From Stichopus chloronotus (lineage: Eukaryota; Echinodermata; Holothuroidea; Aspidochirotida; Stichopodidae), in contig CM037842.1 of the NCBI GenBank assembly GCA_021234535.1, positions 6,118,203 through 6,182,202 of the forward strand: a DNA stretch of 64,000 bases, read 5' to 3'. Below are positions 21,092-33,600 of the stretch, piece by piece. Both the position numbers and the translations under genes were made by a program. The number at the start of each line of letters is the position of its first letter. Positions within the stretch are counted from its first letter, which is position 1. The notes beneath the pieces are model-generated. The model was not told the DNA's origin. It worked only from the letters and a program-made list of their open reading frames with translations, and did no database searches.

Positions 21092-24000
21092 TCCTGATGT
21101 AAAACAATCCACTGATTCTTATATCAGCCTTGTTAGATTATGAGGCCCTTCCTGAAGCAAACATGTCCACACTCTTGATGATGCCAAGATGGTTTTGTCA
21201 GTACAAGCATCGAAGATCTGCAGTGCTCGTCAACTTGGCCTATGAATATTCATATCATACATCCTGCTTGTCATTGAAGATGTTAGTCGGCAAGCCGAAA
21301 CCCGAGTAATAGAGTAGCAATCTTCCGGAATTCTGGCCATGCAGGAAGCCGATTGTAGGCAACAGTGGTAAAAGCTGACGATGAGAAGTCCATTCCTGGG
21401 AGGGATAGTTTTCCTGTTTTTCTGCTAATTCACACATGTCGTCTGACTATCACTTTCATTTCTGGACTTAAAGGTGGTTTTATGCTCTTAAACAGCCGAT
21501 CCACATACATTACTGTGGGAATTGAGTGACTTTGTGGTCGCAAGGTCCTAATTGTTTTCACCCTACTAAACTTGATACTTAAATACTGATGTATTCACCA
21601 ACCTGCTATTCTCAGTGGTAGATTTCCATGTTTTGTTTTTTCTTATTATTCAGCACACTATTGGAATATGAATATTCACAATTTTTAGACTCAGGGAGAG
21701 TATCCCTGTTTTGCAAGTTTAACGCATGTCTATATTTTCCTCCCTTTTTTTTTTGGTAACCATTTATGCTGCTAATAACATCAGTTGATCTGACCTTTAT
21801 ATATTTCTATTAACTGGCTGTATGCAGTAAGTTGTCCATCAACAAGACATGTAACATCATGTGTTGATTTTTCAGGCCACTCATTACTGTGTTGGACAAA
21901 AAAATTGCATACTTAGCAATTGACAAGGATGTTTGTTTAACCTCTGAAAACATCCAGGATCCCCCAGATTGTCAGGCCTGATTTGAATGTTGGAAACCTG
22001 CTGTGTCTTTGATCGACAATTATGTATTCCATACCAACGTTTGTAAGGTGATAGTTTCTTGGAATGACTGTATAAATGAATGTTTCTGAAATGTCTGGAC
22101 TCATCATTTTATTTTTTTCTAATCTTCTTTGCAGTAATTTTAGTTGCTGGTGCCTCTCATCTTTTAATTTTTTTATTTCATAAATCATTCTCTCTTAGTG
22201 TCCAATAGACAGGTGGTTAGAGGGGGAGACTGAGAAGTTTCAGTGTGGGGGGATGGTATTACAGGAGAGAAGTGTTGTAAAGTGAGGGGGTGCTTGATCC
22301 AATGTATCGACTAGAACAAAGTTGTTTTATTTTCTCTGTATCAACATCCCGTTTATACCAACCTATTAAATTAAAAGCTGCAAGGCATTCTGGGGCAGAA
22401 TCTTATGCAAGGTGAATGAATCAGTGAGGAAACAATTACTGCACATACTTTGTCAGTGAACAGTTTATGGATGAACAAAAACAAACCACAGGATGAGAGC
22501 GTAGGTTGGGATATGAGGACCTTCCTGTTTGGCATGCCATAGTGGTCGGAGACCCAAATCCAATCTTGGCGTGTGTATTCCTGTACTCTGCATTAATTCC
22601 AAGCGATTGATGGCCAATATTTCAATTAAGGGTTTATTTTATCATCCTCAGACAATGGTAGTAACCAAATAGCAGATAGTTTCAATTGTTAAAATCATCT
22701 TGTAAGGTCAATCATGCAAACGAATTGTTTAAGGATTTTATAGTCATTGTCATGGACAGGTTTGAGTCTGCTTATTGCAAAGTGGAAAGTGAAGTTTGTA
22801 AAAGAGACTTCAATGCATCCTTACAAATTATATGAGGCTAGTAGCAGTTGACTAATGTCTAAAACCAGTTGATATGGTTACTGTTGTAAGAATTCCTTCG
22901 ATCATTAAACAAGCTCTCAAGTTTTGAATATTTTCACATCTCCCTAAGAGTGGGACCAGCAGTCGAATTTTTGTCTCAATTGATCTTATCAGTTAGAAAT
23001 TGGTGGATCATGTGACATCATTATGAATATTCATTTTGTATTTTTATTTTAATTACCGCAGGCATCTGAGTTTCTTGGTTGTCTTTGTACTAAATGAGGT
23101 AGCAAAGTGTAAAGTTATTCTCTTGTGTCTTCATAAACTTCGCCGTAAGTTGTGAGCCCTGTATTTCATGTGACCTGAATGCACTGTGGGGTTACCTACA
23201 TCTGTACATTTGATACAGTAAAAAAGTGAACTACCTGCGCACACTCCTAATACACACACCTAACTATCTTCACCGTGGTACTAAAGCTATGTATGACACA
23301 CTGAACTACCAACCCCTGGAGTAAACATAGTCTGGGGACTTCACCACCGTCAACCACTGGATGACCGAAGTGATATAAATCAATGCATGTTTCCATATCT
23401 TTTGCAGAGTAAAAGAAGTAAACTTTATATGCACATTTGGTAGTCTCTTGCAAGCAAATAAACTTGACTGTTTGTGAACCACGATTCCTTATCACATGAA
23501 TGTACATGTGAAAATCTGTACGAAGGAGCCAAGTAGCTAAAAACTAACAAGGAGGTCACACTCCTCTACACACGCCTTCACTGTAGGTGCTACAGTAAGT
23601 TCTGTACTTGACATATTGAACTCTCAACTCCTGTGGTAAACCGTGCATTGCCTTAGTTCTGGGGACTAATTCAATGAAAATATTTACCTCCAGGGCCATG
23701 AAAACTGTATCAAATGAAGGTTCATACTCTTGAAAATCTTTAAATCAGTTGACTACTGACTGGAACCTCTCCTTTACTGTGGTACTGTGGACATCCTTGC
23801 ATTTCAGTATGGCAGACTGGATGTCACTGCTCATGTGTACAGGGTCTGTTAACGATAGCTAAACGGGACACCACCGCAGCAGTTACGGTTAAATGTGTTA
23901 TGGACCGCCTGACCATGAAAAATGAGAGATGGGCAGTGACTTCAGTGAAGAACCTCAAGTTTTACAAACTTGACTTTCGACATCTGTGGTAGACATTGGT

Positions 24001-24341
24001 TCTTATAATCTGTGGACTCCACCGATGCTCACCACCAGGACAGCATTTGCAAAGGTGAAACTTAAATTAATGCTGCCAAATCTTCTGCACAGTAAAATCA
24101 GTGAAAGCTTTTGTCATAGTTATCTAAAAATCCTAAGTTAAACCAGCGTCACTTGAGCTTGGTGTTAAATTGCATGCACTGTTTAGTTTCCACTTATTGC
24201 TTGTACAGGTACATGGTGGCTTGCATGAACAATTCTCCATATGTTGATGACTCCATTGATTTGTGTGATCAATTAACCAGACCGAAATCCATGAGTATTA
24301 TGTAACAAAGTGGGTACGGTTTATGAGATGAACCGTTGCCC
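21092..24341. other. Non-coding stretch between MITE copies
   Basis: No supported gene. A 21115-21310 plus-strand stretch is open (LLDYEALPEANMSTLL...) and overlaps an open minus frame at 21255-21437; neither has good splice support. Between 23250 and 24110 two or three strongly diverged ~330-bp units share words such as CTCCTGTGGTAAAC, GTGGACTCCACC and CTGCACAGTAAAA. Confidence 0.5.
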
Positions 24342-24598
24342 TTAAAGGCTGTAATGCATCACCCCAGACAGTTTCAATTCTCCCAACCACCTACCTCTAG
24401 TCCCTCCCTCAGCCTGTGTTCAATTCCTCCATGTGTGTAATCAAAACAATGGATCCCTGTGTACGCTGTGTAATACCAGCTGCTCTGCATCTTTCGAATT
24501 TGCTGTCAATCTAAGAGTATTGTAACTTAGAACCAGTTGAGAATTTTCCTTTCAGGGAGGTAAAAATATAGCTTAGGGTGATGCAATACAGCCTTTAA
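24342..24598 (-). mobile_element. TTAA-flanked MITE, family 1, copy 2 (inverted)
   Basis: 257 bp with TTAA at both ends and TIRs AGGCTGTAATGCATCACCC / GGGTGATGCAATACAGCCT. It is the reverse complement of copy 1 with modest divergence. With copy 1 it makes a long inverted pair about 4.1 kb apart. Confidence 0.9.
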
Positions 24599-26879
24599 GT
24601 ACATGTATTTGTCAAACCTACATCAGGGAAAAAATGTCAAGAAAAAAAAATCCCTCAGGATTTTGTTGAACAGATTCAGAAACCGCGATGAAATGCTAAA
24701 CAGAAAGTGGCAACTTGACGTCATTTAAAAATGTGCGTAGTTTGGCGTTTATGAAAACTTGATGCACATTGAGGTTTTAAAGAAAAACAAGAAAGTGTTT
24801 TGTTTTGTGTGTGTGTGCGTGTGGGTGTGTGTGTGTGTGGTGGGGGGGGGAATCGATTATAAGTTCATGTCACACATGTCCCTAGGAGCAAATTGCTGAC
24901 TTGATTTTAACAAATTTTGGAAGATCAGCAGTACATTGTTGTGTTATGCTGACCTGTATTGTTGCTGACTTACCATCACAGTAATCTTCATGGATTGAAG
25001 AAACAAACAAAAATTATGACGTGTTTGATCCTTTCAAAATGTTATAAAAACTTGAGACGGGAGATAAATTTCAAGGAAAACAATGTATCCTGTTTGCCTA
25101 TCAGACAAAGGAATCAACAATGGACATACGGCTGCCATGCATTGTTCATTGGTGGAATTGAAAACCAGAACAATGAACATTGTTAACACCAGATGCATTC
25201 ATTCTTTCTGTCTCACTGAGAAAGCCTCTCAGCTAGGAACTTTCTGGAAATAGAAAAATATAAAAAAGAAGGAAACACTGATGTCAAAATTGTAAGCCAC
25301 AGTAAGTCAAAAGACCCATAGTAGACATCTTTTAGTTGTAAGTTTGTTAACTGAAGTTGTTTCTCCTGAACTTCAGCAAATTAAGTTACCTTCTAAGATC
25401 TCTGATGCAATTCGTGGGACAAGTAGGACAGATAGACAGAAGACAGATAGACAGAAGTAGGACAGGTAGACTAAACTCTGGTGAGCAATGAAGAGTTTTA
25501 AGGAGTTGCTGGCAAGTTATAAAGTTTGAATTAATTTGAAGTGCTGTGTGTGCTCCAAAACTTTGTCCAGGGTTTCATATTAAGTCATAATACAGAACAT
25601 AATTACTACAGTATTCTAAAATTGAAGTTATTTTATTCTATGGAACTAACTCGAAGGTTAATCTAAGGTCCCAATTGCTTGTAAACTTTGCAAACGGTCA
25701 AAAGAGACTATGAAGTAATTTATGAAATGGTTCAAGTAGTACAGAAGACAGAAGACAGATAGACAGGAGGAACAACAAGACCAAAGAAAGAAGTTGATGT
25801 ATTTGGTTTAAATTACAGTTACCTCCAGGCAAAGGCCTGGAAGCAATCTACTCTGAAGTTTTTCATTCCTTGCCAACTTTTAACCTTAACTGTATCACTA
25901 TAATCATCAAAGCTAAGCCAATGAACTTTTGACCTAGATCATCAAATGTTCTAGAAACATTTTGTCCTGTTTGATTAAAGGAAACTTCCTGGCTTGAATA
26001 TTTTTCAATAACTATCCAAAGTTATGGTGAGATTGCTTGAATATTATGACAGTGTGGATTGCTAGCTCTCCCCTCAGTTGCTTGGGACAAATTAACTGAG
26101 CCATATATCAGACAAATACTACCCTTAAACATTTGTTGTGTTTGAAGTTAGTGAGAGAACATTAATTGAACTGAACAGCCCTTTAAAGTCCTGTTCAAAT
26201 GAAGTTAAAAAGTTTAAAGGTAGTGCATAGGTTTGTTTGTATTTTTGTTTAAGTGATTGCAAGGAAGGTTCAAAGAGCTGAGATTGTTCGTTAAGATAGC
26301 AACAAAGAAAGTCAACATTGTAACTCGATAGAAGTGAGAAGTACAGTATCGTAAAGTTTGGTGACTTAACATGATAGTCAGATGAACCAGTTGTCCTTTT
26401 ATGAGGAATGGGAGGTAGACTTAGGACTTGTGAAGGTGATAAAGACCCATAATACAGAGAGGTTAGACTTAGGACCTTGGGGTGATAAATATTCATAATT
26501 TGAAAAGATGGGTAAAACGTGAATCGTAAAAACGTGGATCACATCACATCATGATAAATGTCTCTGAGGATAGTGTCATCAGAAGTAAAACAGAAATGTT
26601 TTTTGCTGGATGTGCAGGTTTTACTTAAAACTAATGGGTTTAAATTTGAGGTACTGTGGAGGCCAACAATGTGGGGTAATTCATCTTTGTCAGGAATCTA
26701 GAAAATCAATGTTTTTCTTCTCATTTCAAATATACTTCTCTTTATTATGGCTTTACTTTCTTGTAAAACTTTATTCCAATTTCTACTAGGAAGTATTTAC
26801 TGTGCTTAATTAATCACTTAGAAGGATGGTCCAGCCACAAATGTACCTTTGATTTGTTTAAGAGTCAATCTGACCCACA
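24599..26879. other. Non-coding stretch
   Basis: GT tract plus G-run at 24803-24850 and a short GACAGATAGACAGAAG repeat at 25425-25470, repeated once near 25745. A 123-codon minus frame at 26125-26496 is Ser/Leu-rich with no recognisable domain and is not called as a gene. Confidence 0.6.
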
Positions 26880-27330
26880 TAGTGAAACTTCCATTCCGTT
26901 CCCATGTGTGGTTCTCCAGATATTATCAGGTGAGGTTATCCCCTTTGCTACCAACTGTGAACTTGAAGCAAGCAGGAGTGACATCAGCTCCTCACATGGC
27001 TGAAGAGTCTTTTGTTTTTCTTCCTTATTGAATTTTTTATTTTGGCCTTGAAATCAATAGGTGGTCAACTTAGGTATTGGTTACGTGAAGGGTACAAAAC
27101 TCTCATACCCCTCATACATTCCCATTATGACATCACTAGATACAGAAGTACTCAATTTGGTGTAAATTTTTAAGAAAATCATAGAAGGGCTTTATCAATG
27201 TGGCGAGATGACATCACTACTGCTTTCTTCAAGTTGACTTTCGGTAGCAAATGCTGCAACTTCAACTTCTCATATCTCGGGAACCACACATGGGATTTTA
27301 ATGGAAGTGTCACTATAATGGTCAGATTTA
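26880..27330. mobile_element. Long foldback (inverted repeat) element
   Basis: The left arm at about 26880-27003 (ACTTCCATTCCGTTCCCATG ... TTTGCTACC ... ACTTGAAG ... GACATCA) is the reverse complement of the right arm at about 27195-27325 (TGACATCA ... CTTCAAGTTGACTTTCGGTA ... CATGGG ... ATGGAAGTGTCA). The spacer is about 190 bp. No coding capacity. Probably a MITE-like foldback whose outer ends are unclear. Confidence 0.75.
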
Positions 27331-29635
27331 CTTACTATTCAACATATCAAAGCTATATTTGTGTCTGTGCCATCCTTTTAAGGCTTCATGAAAAGAAGGA
27401 ACTTAGGTCACAAAAAACAAATGTGACCTTGATTGCCAAGTTAAATTAAGACCTTGCACTTAACTACTCTATGCATCACCAGGGCAACCACACATGACCC
27501 ATCAATCAGTAATGTATCAATATTGTAACAAACCTGGTCGAGTTTAACCACTCCTTAGTTTTTTCAGGTGTATTATACTCAAGTTAACCATCACCATAAC
27601 AACCAACATTGGCAATCAGACTTTGAACCATGAAGTAGTAGTCAGTTCACTGTCAGGAGATACGTGAATTTTACCTACCGCGACGTGGATAGCGAGTCTC
27701 TCATTTACTCGGCGTTCATCATCGTCAGCTATTGAATGATTAATACGTAATGTTTACTCTGTAAATACTTATAACGTACACACACCTGTTGATTTCATAT
27801 AGTTCAGTTTAAATGTCAGCCTATACTCATTCTCTTAATGATCTGGTACCCCTTTGTGCTGCACACAGTTAAGATGTAGGTGAGTGAACAGAAAGTGTTT
27901 AGTATTTCCCAGCAATATGTGTAAGCTCTCGCACATTCATGAGTCCTCAAATATTCGCAAATGGACAAAAGCAGCGATGACATAGCAGAGGAATGGAGAT
28001 GATACCAGAAAGAACAAGCAGGGCTGACCTCACTCATGCAATGACTGGTAGCTGAAATAGCCAAACGATGCCCCCTCCCCCCTTACCATGTCAGTATCTA
28101 TACTCAAAAGATGTTTGGAATTAATAGCCAGATGTAGTAAATGCATTAAAGCAGTGAAAGGGATTTAAAATGTTATGCAAATTCATCAAATATCCCTAAA
28201 ATTAGGAAAAAGAAATGTTAGGCAGCTGCCAGAAAGAGAGATTAGTACATGGTTACATGGCACTGGTTTTGGAAAGGAACAAATATTTGATTCTTCATTT
28301 ATCAATAACCTTGGATTGCCAGTTTATTTACTTGTTTTTGCAGCTGATATGTAGTGTTACATCTAACACACCTACCCTCACCGGCCCCGGAGTGCCGGAA
28401 AAACAAAAGATGATAACGATTATGATTAAAAATCACAATTATTGACTGGCACAGCTGTTACTGTGGAAATATTACAATCATATGTTGCAATTGTAAAATG
28501 TTACAATATTATGATGCAATGATTAATTTACATCACAATAGCCTGTTGATCAGCCATCGGGACTCTATGGCAATAAAGACATTACATGAAAACAAATAAT
28601 TGCGGTTAATTACTGATATATCAGTGAATCAAACTGCTTTGATTATTACATCAAGCTTTTAAACTTTATATCTAGACAGGATTGTAAAGTCAATTTTGAA
28701 CTTGTTGGTGGAAAAGCTAGAAAACCTTTTTCTTTTACCATAGTTCAAGTAATGTGCGCATCATCACTTCAGCTATGTTTCCATTTGAACATTCAACAGT
28801 GTGATGGTGTTATCTCTATAGCTGCTGAACTTTAATCAATAGCGTGGGAACATTGCATTTTGACTAACTCAGTTGGGACTCCAAAGGGGGAAGGGGGTGC
28901 TGTCAGTGCATGTGCAATCCCAGAAATGTCCAAAATTGGTCGGTTGTCCCTTTCATATTACGTCGTAGACATCTCACTGTTGCTCCCGTCATCACAGTTT
29001 TGGTATATAGAAGCTCGTACACCATATAAAGAACACTAGTTCATGTTCAGGTGGAAAACACCCCCTCTCACAATGAATGAATCTAGTACACCCCCCCTGC
29101 AAGAACCCTGGATGAACTTTTATTACTGTATGGTGACAAAAATAATAGACCGACATGGTGCAGGGTCCTTGATGAACTCAAGCGGCTTTATGATCCTGAA
29201 TTCACTAAAACTAAACTTGATAGAGGAAAATGCAGTACTGCAATTCAAATGATTGAGTAGTTACTGCACATGGTTGAATTCTGTACATGGAAATCCACAG
29301 GTAGTATATACTGAAGAATAGCCCTGGAGAGAAATGAAAAAATTTGCAAAAATGAACTGGATTTTTTATGTAAATGCATTATGTTTTCTGTGTAGTACCA
29401 TATTTCTTTGAATGAAAGAAGGATTCTACAAAGATTATGAACTTGTGGGTACTGGGGAGAGAGGATTCACTAATTGCTGTCCATGGATCAATGAAATTAA
29501 AGGTGCACTACAAGCAAGAACTGTTCATACCCCTGCATGAGGGCCTCTGGTAGTAGTGCACCACCTGAGAGCCCAAGCTGCTGAGAGCAAAATGTGTGAC
29601 CTGATTTTATTTTGATTTTTGTCTCCTTTACACAG
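27331..29635. other. Non-coding stretch
   Basis: AT-rich. No supported exon, tRNA or repeat array seen. Confidence 0.5.
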
Positions 29636-29769
29636 TTTGGTGTTTTACCTCTGTCGACCTGTGGGGGAAGGCAGTCTTTGCTCAATGGACTGGCATAAGT
29701 GGCAGATATTTTTTCCAAACATTTCAGTAATGAATATAAAACACAGTTTAAATTTGACTTTTCCTCGAG
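29636..29769 (+). CDS. Exon-like segment, unrecognised
   Basis: 134 nt between a strong acceptor (GTCTCCTTTACACAG) and a strong donor (CGAG|GTAAGA). One frame is open: LVFYLCRPVGEGSLCSMDW, then HKWQIFFPNISVMNIK and HSLNLTFPR. No partner exon is seen and the residues match no family I can name. It may be a chance open frame in a repeat-derived region. Confidence 0.25.
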
Positions 29770-30057
29770 GTAAGAGTTTTTTTCTGTCATTTGAGAGAAT
29801 TGCTTTCCATGTTGGGCCACTTCCAACATCCAAAATGTTTCGGAGGGGGACTTAAAAGGAAACCATTCTGTTTGTTTGTTTCTGCCATGAATATGATGAT
29901 AGGGATGTTACTTACAACATTCAGAGAGCTAGAGGAAGTGGTAAGAACACATAGTATGGAGGAAGTAGAACCATAAACTCAATCGCGCTTTACAAAGTAC
30001 TCAGATATGCTGACGAGTATTCACAGTATGTAAACAGTGTTGAAAGAAATTAATTGC

Positions 30058-30685
30058 AGTGACTACACCAAACACACAAGAGAGAGAACAACACCAAACA
30101 CACCAGAGAGAGAACAGCACCAAACACACCAGAGAGAGCAACAGCAAATACACCAGATAAAACAACACCAACACACCAGAGAGAACAACACCAAACACAC
30201 CAGAGAGACAACACCAAACAAACCAGAGAGAGAACAACACCAAACACACCAGAGAGACAACACCAACACACCAGAGAGAGAACAACACCAAACACACCAG
30301 AGAGACAACACCAAACACACCAGAGAGAGAACAACACCAAACACACCAGAGAGACAACACCAAACACACCAGAGAGAGAACAGCACCAAACACACCAGAG
30401 AGAGCAACAGCAAATACACCAGATAAAACAACACCAACACATCAGAGAGAGAACAACACCAAACACACCAGAGAGACAACACCAAACACACCAGAGAGAG
30501 AACAACACCAAACGCACCAGAGAGAGAACACCAAACACACCAGAGAGAGCAACACCAAACACACCAGAGAGAACAAAACCAAACACACCAGAGAGAGAAC
30601 AACACCAAACACACCAGAGAGAGAACAACACCAAACACACTAGAAAGAACAACACCAAACACACCAGAGAGAGCAACACACCACA
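30058..30685 (+). repeat. ~26-bp minisatellite (ACCAAACACACCAGAGAGAG)
   Basis: About 24 units of ACCAAACACACCAGAGAGAG plus AACAAC with length variants. A block containing AGCAACAGCAAATACACCAG recurs about 270 bp apart (near 30135 and 30405), indicating segmental duplication inside the array. The long open frames on both strands arise from the repeat and are not called as genes. Confidence 0.95.
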
Positions 30686-33600
30686 CCCTTCAGTCTCACA
30701 ATCATCACACCTAAAGCTATCCCCACACCCTCCCCTTCCCCGACCCTTCTGGCACCTTCAGTCACTGATCTGTGACCCCCAGCTTCAACAAAAGGTACAC
30801 AGATCTGTATGGGAGGGCATTTGACTTCATGTAGAACTGCCACTACGTACTGTGTGACAATAAGGAAGGTTTCCTTTTTTTTTCATCAGATGTTACGGTG
30901 TGTGCTGTATTACAGTCCTGGTACATGATCAATATTTCTTCCTACAGAAGTCTATGGAGGCCTTTTTTTTTTTTTATTATTATTATTTACAATATTATTC
31001 TTCAGCAATATTATCGCAGCAATGTTACTGTGTGATAGTTAGGAAGTTAGGTTTTCGTGCAATTAGGGGTGACAGTTATGATTGTGTGTTACATCAAACA
31101 ATTTTTGTTAATTTTGACAAGTATAAACTTATAAAATTGCAAAAGAGTAGAAGAAGCATAAATGTTAGGCAAGCTGAAGAATATTTTAGTATATAGCTGT
31201 ACAGTATCCATTGTGTGTACATCTTAACTACCTATCCATTCACAACTACTGTAACAGCAGGTTATGTACACCCACAATATTCTATTTATGGTACTGTAAA
31301 TTGTGCAGACATTACAGATATATTCTGCTCACATGGTGGTTAGAACATTGGTGAGACATTGGTAAGACATTGGTGAGACATTGGTAAGACATTGGTCTTA
31401 AGTTGTAACATATGATCAGACAAGTCTCATTCATGTTCATCATTTATAGAGTGTCATATTAAGACTGAAATACGAGTTCAAAATTTGTCAGGAAAAGTCA
31501 CATTCAGTGAAATATGTCATAGCCACTACAAAATAACATCATGTAAGCCTTTTTTGCATAGATGATTTTTTTTTTTTATTTCAAGTAGCAGTGTTGACTG
31601 CTAGTCTTTCTTGGAATCTGAATTTTAGGGCCAACAAATATGTCACAATTTTCATATTAAGTTATTTGGAAGATGAGGGCATAGTTCTTTCTCAGGGTTT
31701 GGGACATGCAATCCTTTCCTCTACTTTCTGTTCCATGAAACACTAACGAAGAACAAAGGTAGATGACCCAGCGATTTACCAGTACAACTAATATTTCAGC
31801 CTTAACCTAGGTATCATCAGAGACAATACTCATGGCAAATTGCAAACAAATAAACATTTCAGTTTACATTTAATAATGTACAAGGAAATGATTTAAATAA
31901 ACAAATCTATGAGAATGTCATGGATGGGATGTTTGGGAATTATTGTTTTTCTTTTATTTTGTCTCTTACATTATTGTTGGTTTTGTGTAGTCAGTGAACT
32001 TAATCAACCAGCAGACGCAGGAATTCAACGTTTTGAAATAAAGCAGGATGACCTAGTTACCGTAGCCTGGGTCAAAGTAATGGATGATGGCACGAAATGT
32101 ATCATAATGATGATGCAACATTAATATCAAAACCCAAGCTATTACTCCATCGAGTATGCTTCACCTTTTCTCATTTGGATTAGCAATAATTTCATATGAG
32201 CTTCAAGTCACGATAGCATAGAGCCTGCTGAACAATATTTAGCTAAATTAATAGTCTCTTGAGATAGTCGCGCCTCAGTGATCAGAAAATCAAAATGAGA
32301 CATTCAGGATCACGTTATTATCTCTCCTGAGTACTCTCTGCCTCAAAACAAATATTGTTTGAATAATCAAGTTTAGGTTCGCAGAAAATTAAAAGGAAAC
32401 AGGGAAAACCCGAAAAAGTTCCTGCAGCTCAACAGTGTTATCAGCTGGGCAGGATTTCCCAGGGTCACTGTTGTGGTTGTACTGTAAGATGATTGTTTTT
32501 ATGCTATATTTTTATTTATTGACAAAATATAAAGTTACCCTGAGTTTATGATGTATGTTTGTAGTAACATATTGATGGAGGGGAAAGTTGGTGTGTTTTG
32601 AAAACATGCACAAGATAATATCCATATCCTGTTGACCAATCCAAACCTGCAATACATAAGAAGAGATTTTGTATTGCTCACACAAATTTTCAAATGTCAT
32701 CTATACTCCTCCCCCCCCCCCCTCTCTCTTTGTCTGTAGGTAGAATAACTACCCCCTCTCTCTTTGTCTCTAGAAAGAATAACTATCCCCTTCCCTCTCT
32801 CTCTTTGTCTGTAGGTAGAATAACTAGTCAAATTAGACATACATGCAAACAATAAAGTTTTAGATTAATTATGAGTACCTTTCCAGACTGCTGAAACATT
32901 GATGCCTCACTCACTGCCTTCACTCTGTACCCTTCTGTTTTGCCCCTTCCCTTTGTCCCCCACCACCTTTGTCCCCCACCACCTTTGTCCCCCCCCCCCT
33001 TTAACTTTAAAATAATGTCAGTGAAATTGCATTAAGTCTTTGTAATCGGTCTCTTTTGATTATCAGTTCTGAAATCATTCTCCTCAGGAATAATCTTCTC
33101 ACTGTTGAAAATCACAAGTAATACTCTACAACAAACTTGAGTATTTATCAAGTCAGTTTTTTTTTTGTCTTTTTTAAGGCAAGGCCAACCCAGTCTTCTT
33201 CAGGTAGAGGGTTTAATGTCTAAAAGGGACATCCTGAAAATATAGGGGGTAACTTCTGGAATGAGACTCTGAAAATATCTCACTATAAATGTGTGATAAG
33301 GGCACTTTCTGTCAAAGGGGGGAGCAGAGCTCTTTAATCTGAGAATATAAGCTGTCTAGGTTGATGAAGAAGTTTCCGGGGCTTAAGTCTTTCAACAGAC
33401 TCCCCTCCACGTAATCTCTTCATGATCATTGATCAGTGTTTGAGGATTCCAAGAGTTTCCAAACTTGGACTGTATTTGTGCTTGCATGATGATCATCACG
33501 TCTGCGTTGTGTTCAGATTTGACTTTTGGATTTGAACTGACCTTTAAAATGTGCTCGGATTTACAACAGTTATACAAAGAAGCCCCGATTTATTATCTCC

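Noticed and set aside
21115..21437. Overlapping open stretches on both strands (MSTLLMMPRWFCQYKHRR on plus; MCELAEKQENYPSQEW on minus)
   Set aside because: GC-richer than its surroundings but no convincing splice sites and no family; opposite-strand openness suggests chance.
26125..26496. 123-codon minus-strand frame
   Set aside because: Ser/Leu/Tyr-rich translation of AT-rich DNA, no domain, no promoter or splice context.
30001..30686. Open frames of 129-209 codons on both strands
   Set aside because: They come from the 26-bp minisatellite; all frames are open because the unit lacks stop words.
31979..32124. Open stretch SELNQPADAGIQRFEIKQ... after TTTTGTGTAG
   Set aside because: Weak acceptor and no partner exon; it lies next to what looks like a degraded retroelement tail.
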